Positions 6,321 through 7,357 of a stretch of DNA of 7,357 nt are shown piece after piece. The notes below the pieces were generated by a model that had not been told where the DNA came from, ran no database searches, and worked only from the letters and a program-made list of their open reading frames with translations. The translations under genes and the position numbers were made by a program. The first letter of the stretch is position 1, and every line of letters starts with the position of its first letter. Source of the stretch: Bifidobacteriaceae bacterium (GTDB lineage: Bacteria > Actinomycetota > Actinomycetes > Actinomycetales > WQXJ01); NCBI GenBank assembly GCA_031272565.1, contig JAISTN010000303.1:1-7357 (forward strand), in the 5' to 3' direction.

Positions 6321-6345
6321 GTGCGGCATCCACAGGCATCCGCAC
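6321..6345 (-). other. Hairpin in the rplM leader RNA
   Basis: GTGCGG and CCGCAC enclose a symmetrical interior with a CC/GG inner pair and a 3-nt loop. The structure lies near the 5' end of the inferred leader of about 90 nt. L13 and other ribosomal proteins in other bacteria regulate their own mRNA through leader structures; I do not recognise a known motif here. Confidence 0.4.
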
Positions 6346-6357
6346 AGGGGACGTTTT

Positions 6358-6386
6358 AGGTTAGCGCAGGCGCCCCGGGGGGTCAA
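6358..6386 (-). promoter_or_regulatory. Promoter of the rplM-rpsI-glmM-dedA operon
   Basis: The minus strand carries TTGACC (6386-6381), a 17-nt spacer and TAACCT (6363-6358). This is a good match to housekeeping sigma promoters, with the TANNNT -10 usual in actinobacteria. RNA would start near 6351, giving a leader of about 88 nt before GTG 6263. It is the best -35/-10 pair seen in the greA-rplM gap. Confidence 0.65.
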
Positions 6387-6473
6387 AACTGGGCCCGGCT
6401 GGGCGGCGCTGGCCGAGCCGGCCACTGTGGCCCTTATCACAGCCTCCGCCGCGACCTGGCCAGGTCTGGGCCG

Positions 6474-6479
6474 TACACT
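6474..6479 (+). promoter_or_regulatory. -10 box of greA, implying a leaderless transcript
   Basis: TACACT fits the actinobacterial TANNNT -10 consensus and ends 7 nt before the greA ATG at 6487, so transcription should begin at or next to the start codon. No Shine-Dalgarno sequence is present, which agrees. The -35 region has no clear match. Confidence 0.6.
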
Positions 6480-6486
6480 GGGGCGC

Positions 6487-6966
6487 ATGACTCAGACGAC
6501 CTGGCTGACCCAAGAAGCCTATGACCGCTTGCAGGCCGAACTGGCCCATCTGCAAGGCGAAGGCATGGCGGAAATCGTCAAACGCATCGAAGCCGCGCGG
6601 GCCGAAGGCGACCTGAAAGAAAACGGCGGCTACCACGCCGCGCGGGAAGAGCAAGCCAAGACGGCTGGGCGCATTGCCCAACTCAAGGCCCTGCTGGAGG
6701 ACGCCCAGGTGGGCGAGGCCCCCACCGACTCTTCGACCGTCCAACCCGGCATGGTGGTGACCGCCACCGTGGCCGGACAGAGCATGACCTTCCTGCTTGG
6801 TTCACGCGAAGTGGCCGCCACGGCCGACCTGGACGTCTACTCCGAGCGCAGCCCACTGGGCGCCGCCATTGTTGGCGCCACCCCAGGCGAGACCCGCACC
6901 TACACCACCCCGGCCGGCAAAGAGATCTCCGTGACGGTCAAGGACGCCAAACCCTATACCGGCTAG
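6487..6966 (+). CDS. greA: Transcription elongation factor GreA
   Basis: GreA enters the secondary channel of RNA polymerase and triggers cleavage of backtracked transcripts, rescuing stalled complexes. The 159-residue product has the N-terminal coiled coil (about 5-75) with the tip motif GDLKENGGYHAAREEQ (41-56). Its acidic residues D42 and E45 correspond to the catalytic pair of E. coli GreA. The C-terminal FKBP-like domain follows (about 82-159), with the family's ending SPLGAAIVGATPGE (122-135). The ATG at 6487 is the first in frame after the -10 box. Divergent from rplM; a Maf gene follows 21 bp later. Confidence 0.96.
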   Translation: MTQTTWLTQEAYDRLQAELAHLQGEGMAEIVKRIEAARAEGDLKENGGYHAAREEQAKTAGRIAQLKALLEDAQVGEAPTDSSTVQPGMVVTATVAGQSMTFLLGSREVAATADLDVYSERSPLGAAIVGATPGETRTYTTPAGKEISVTVKDAKPYTG

Positions 6967-6987
6967 CCCAATGCCCGTTTGCCAACC

Positions 6988-7357
6988 GTGGCCACTCCTC
7001 CCCTGACACTGATCCTGGCGTCCGCCTCGCCAGCCCGCCTAGCCACGCTGCAGGCGGCCGGGATAGACCCCCAAGTGCTGGTGACCGGCGTCGACGAAGA
7101 CGCCGTCCTGGCTGGGGCTCTAGCCGCCAAGCCCGATCTGCCGCCGGCCGGCCAGGTGCTGGCCCTGGCCCGCGCCAAGGCGGCCGCCGCCGCCCCCCTC
7201 GCCCCCGCCGGGGCGCTGGTGCTGGGCTGCGATTCGATGCTGGAACTGGACGGTGCCGTGCTGGGCAAGCCGGACAGCCCGGCCGAGGCCGCCGCCCGCA
7301 TCCGGGCCCAATCCGGCCGCGACGCCGTACTCCACACCGGGCACTGGCTGATCCGCC
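6988..7357 (+). CDS. maf: Maf-family nucleotide pyrophosphatase (partial, runs off right edge)
   Basis: Maf proteins hydrolyse nucleoside triphosphates to monophosphates (dTTP/UTP or m7GTP in characterised branches) and are thought to clean modified nucleotides or act at cell division. The 123 codons seen include LILASASPARLATLQAAGI (8-26), the phosphate-binding segment, then VDED (35-38), and GCDSMLELDG (80-89) with probable catalytic Asp82, followed by GKP (93-95). The GCDSM form resembles mycobacterial Maf rather than the E. coli GADTV form. The start is taken as GTG 6988 because it gives the usual short N-terminus. No ribosome site is obvious, and TTG 6979 is possible. It lies 21 bp after greA, so the two are probably cotranscribed. 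The C-terminal half is missing at the window edge. Confidence 0.93.
   Translation, partial: MATPPLTLILASASPARLATLQAAGIDPQVLVTGVDEDAVLAGALAAKPDLPPAGQVLALARAKAAAAAPLAPAGALVLGCDSMLELDGAVLGKPDSPAEAAARIRAQSGRDAVLHTGHWLIR

Overview
This is a GC-rich actinobacterial chromosome segment. That rests on four things: the rplM-rpsI-glmM gene order, the acidic N-terminal extension on ribosomal protein S9, the actinobacterial style of GreA and Maf, and the many GTG starts. No gene allows a species call. A Propionibacteriales-type or similar actinobacterium is only a guess.

Right part (about 3200-7357), housekeeping. A minus-strand operon runs rplM (L13), rpsI (S9), glmM (phosphoglucosamine mutase) and a DedA-family membrane protein, with 9-23 bp between genes. 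A clear -35/-10 promoter and a structured leader of about 90 nt precede rplM. Facing the other way is greA, whose -10 box lies 7 nt before the ATG, so its mRNA is probably leaderless. A Maf-type nucleotide pyrophosphatase gene follows 21 bp after greA and runs off the right edge.

Left part (1-2877), ethanolamine microcompartment module on the minus strand. An Eat-type ethanolamine permease is followed by eutL (trimeric tandem-domain shell protein) and a EutM-like hexameric shell protein. The last has an unusual Pro/Ala-rich C-terminal tail and continues past the left edge. Together they suggest ethanolamine import and its processing inside a protein-shelled compartment. The core enzymes (ethanolamine ammonia-lyase EutBC, aldehyde and alcohol dehydrogenases) are not in the window and would be expected further left.

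The two long gaps of the eut module hold most of the unexplained structure. The 246-bp gap between permease and eutL has two strong GC-rich hairpins and a cluster of GAGCA(C/G) words. Five of these are in the same orientation with starts at exact multiples of 10 bp, and they are mixed with inverted copies that form hairpins and palindromes. The 321-bp gap upstream of the permease contains a plausible promoter, two further palindromes, and two inverted copies of the same GAGCAC word. The most interesting proposal from the window is a shared regulator, or an RNA-level switch, acting on both transcription units.
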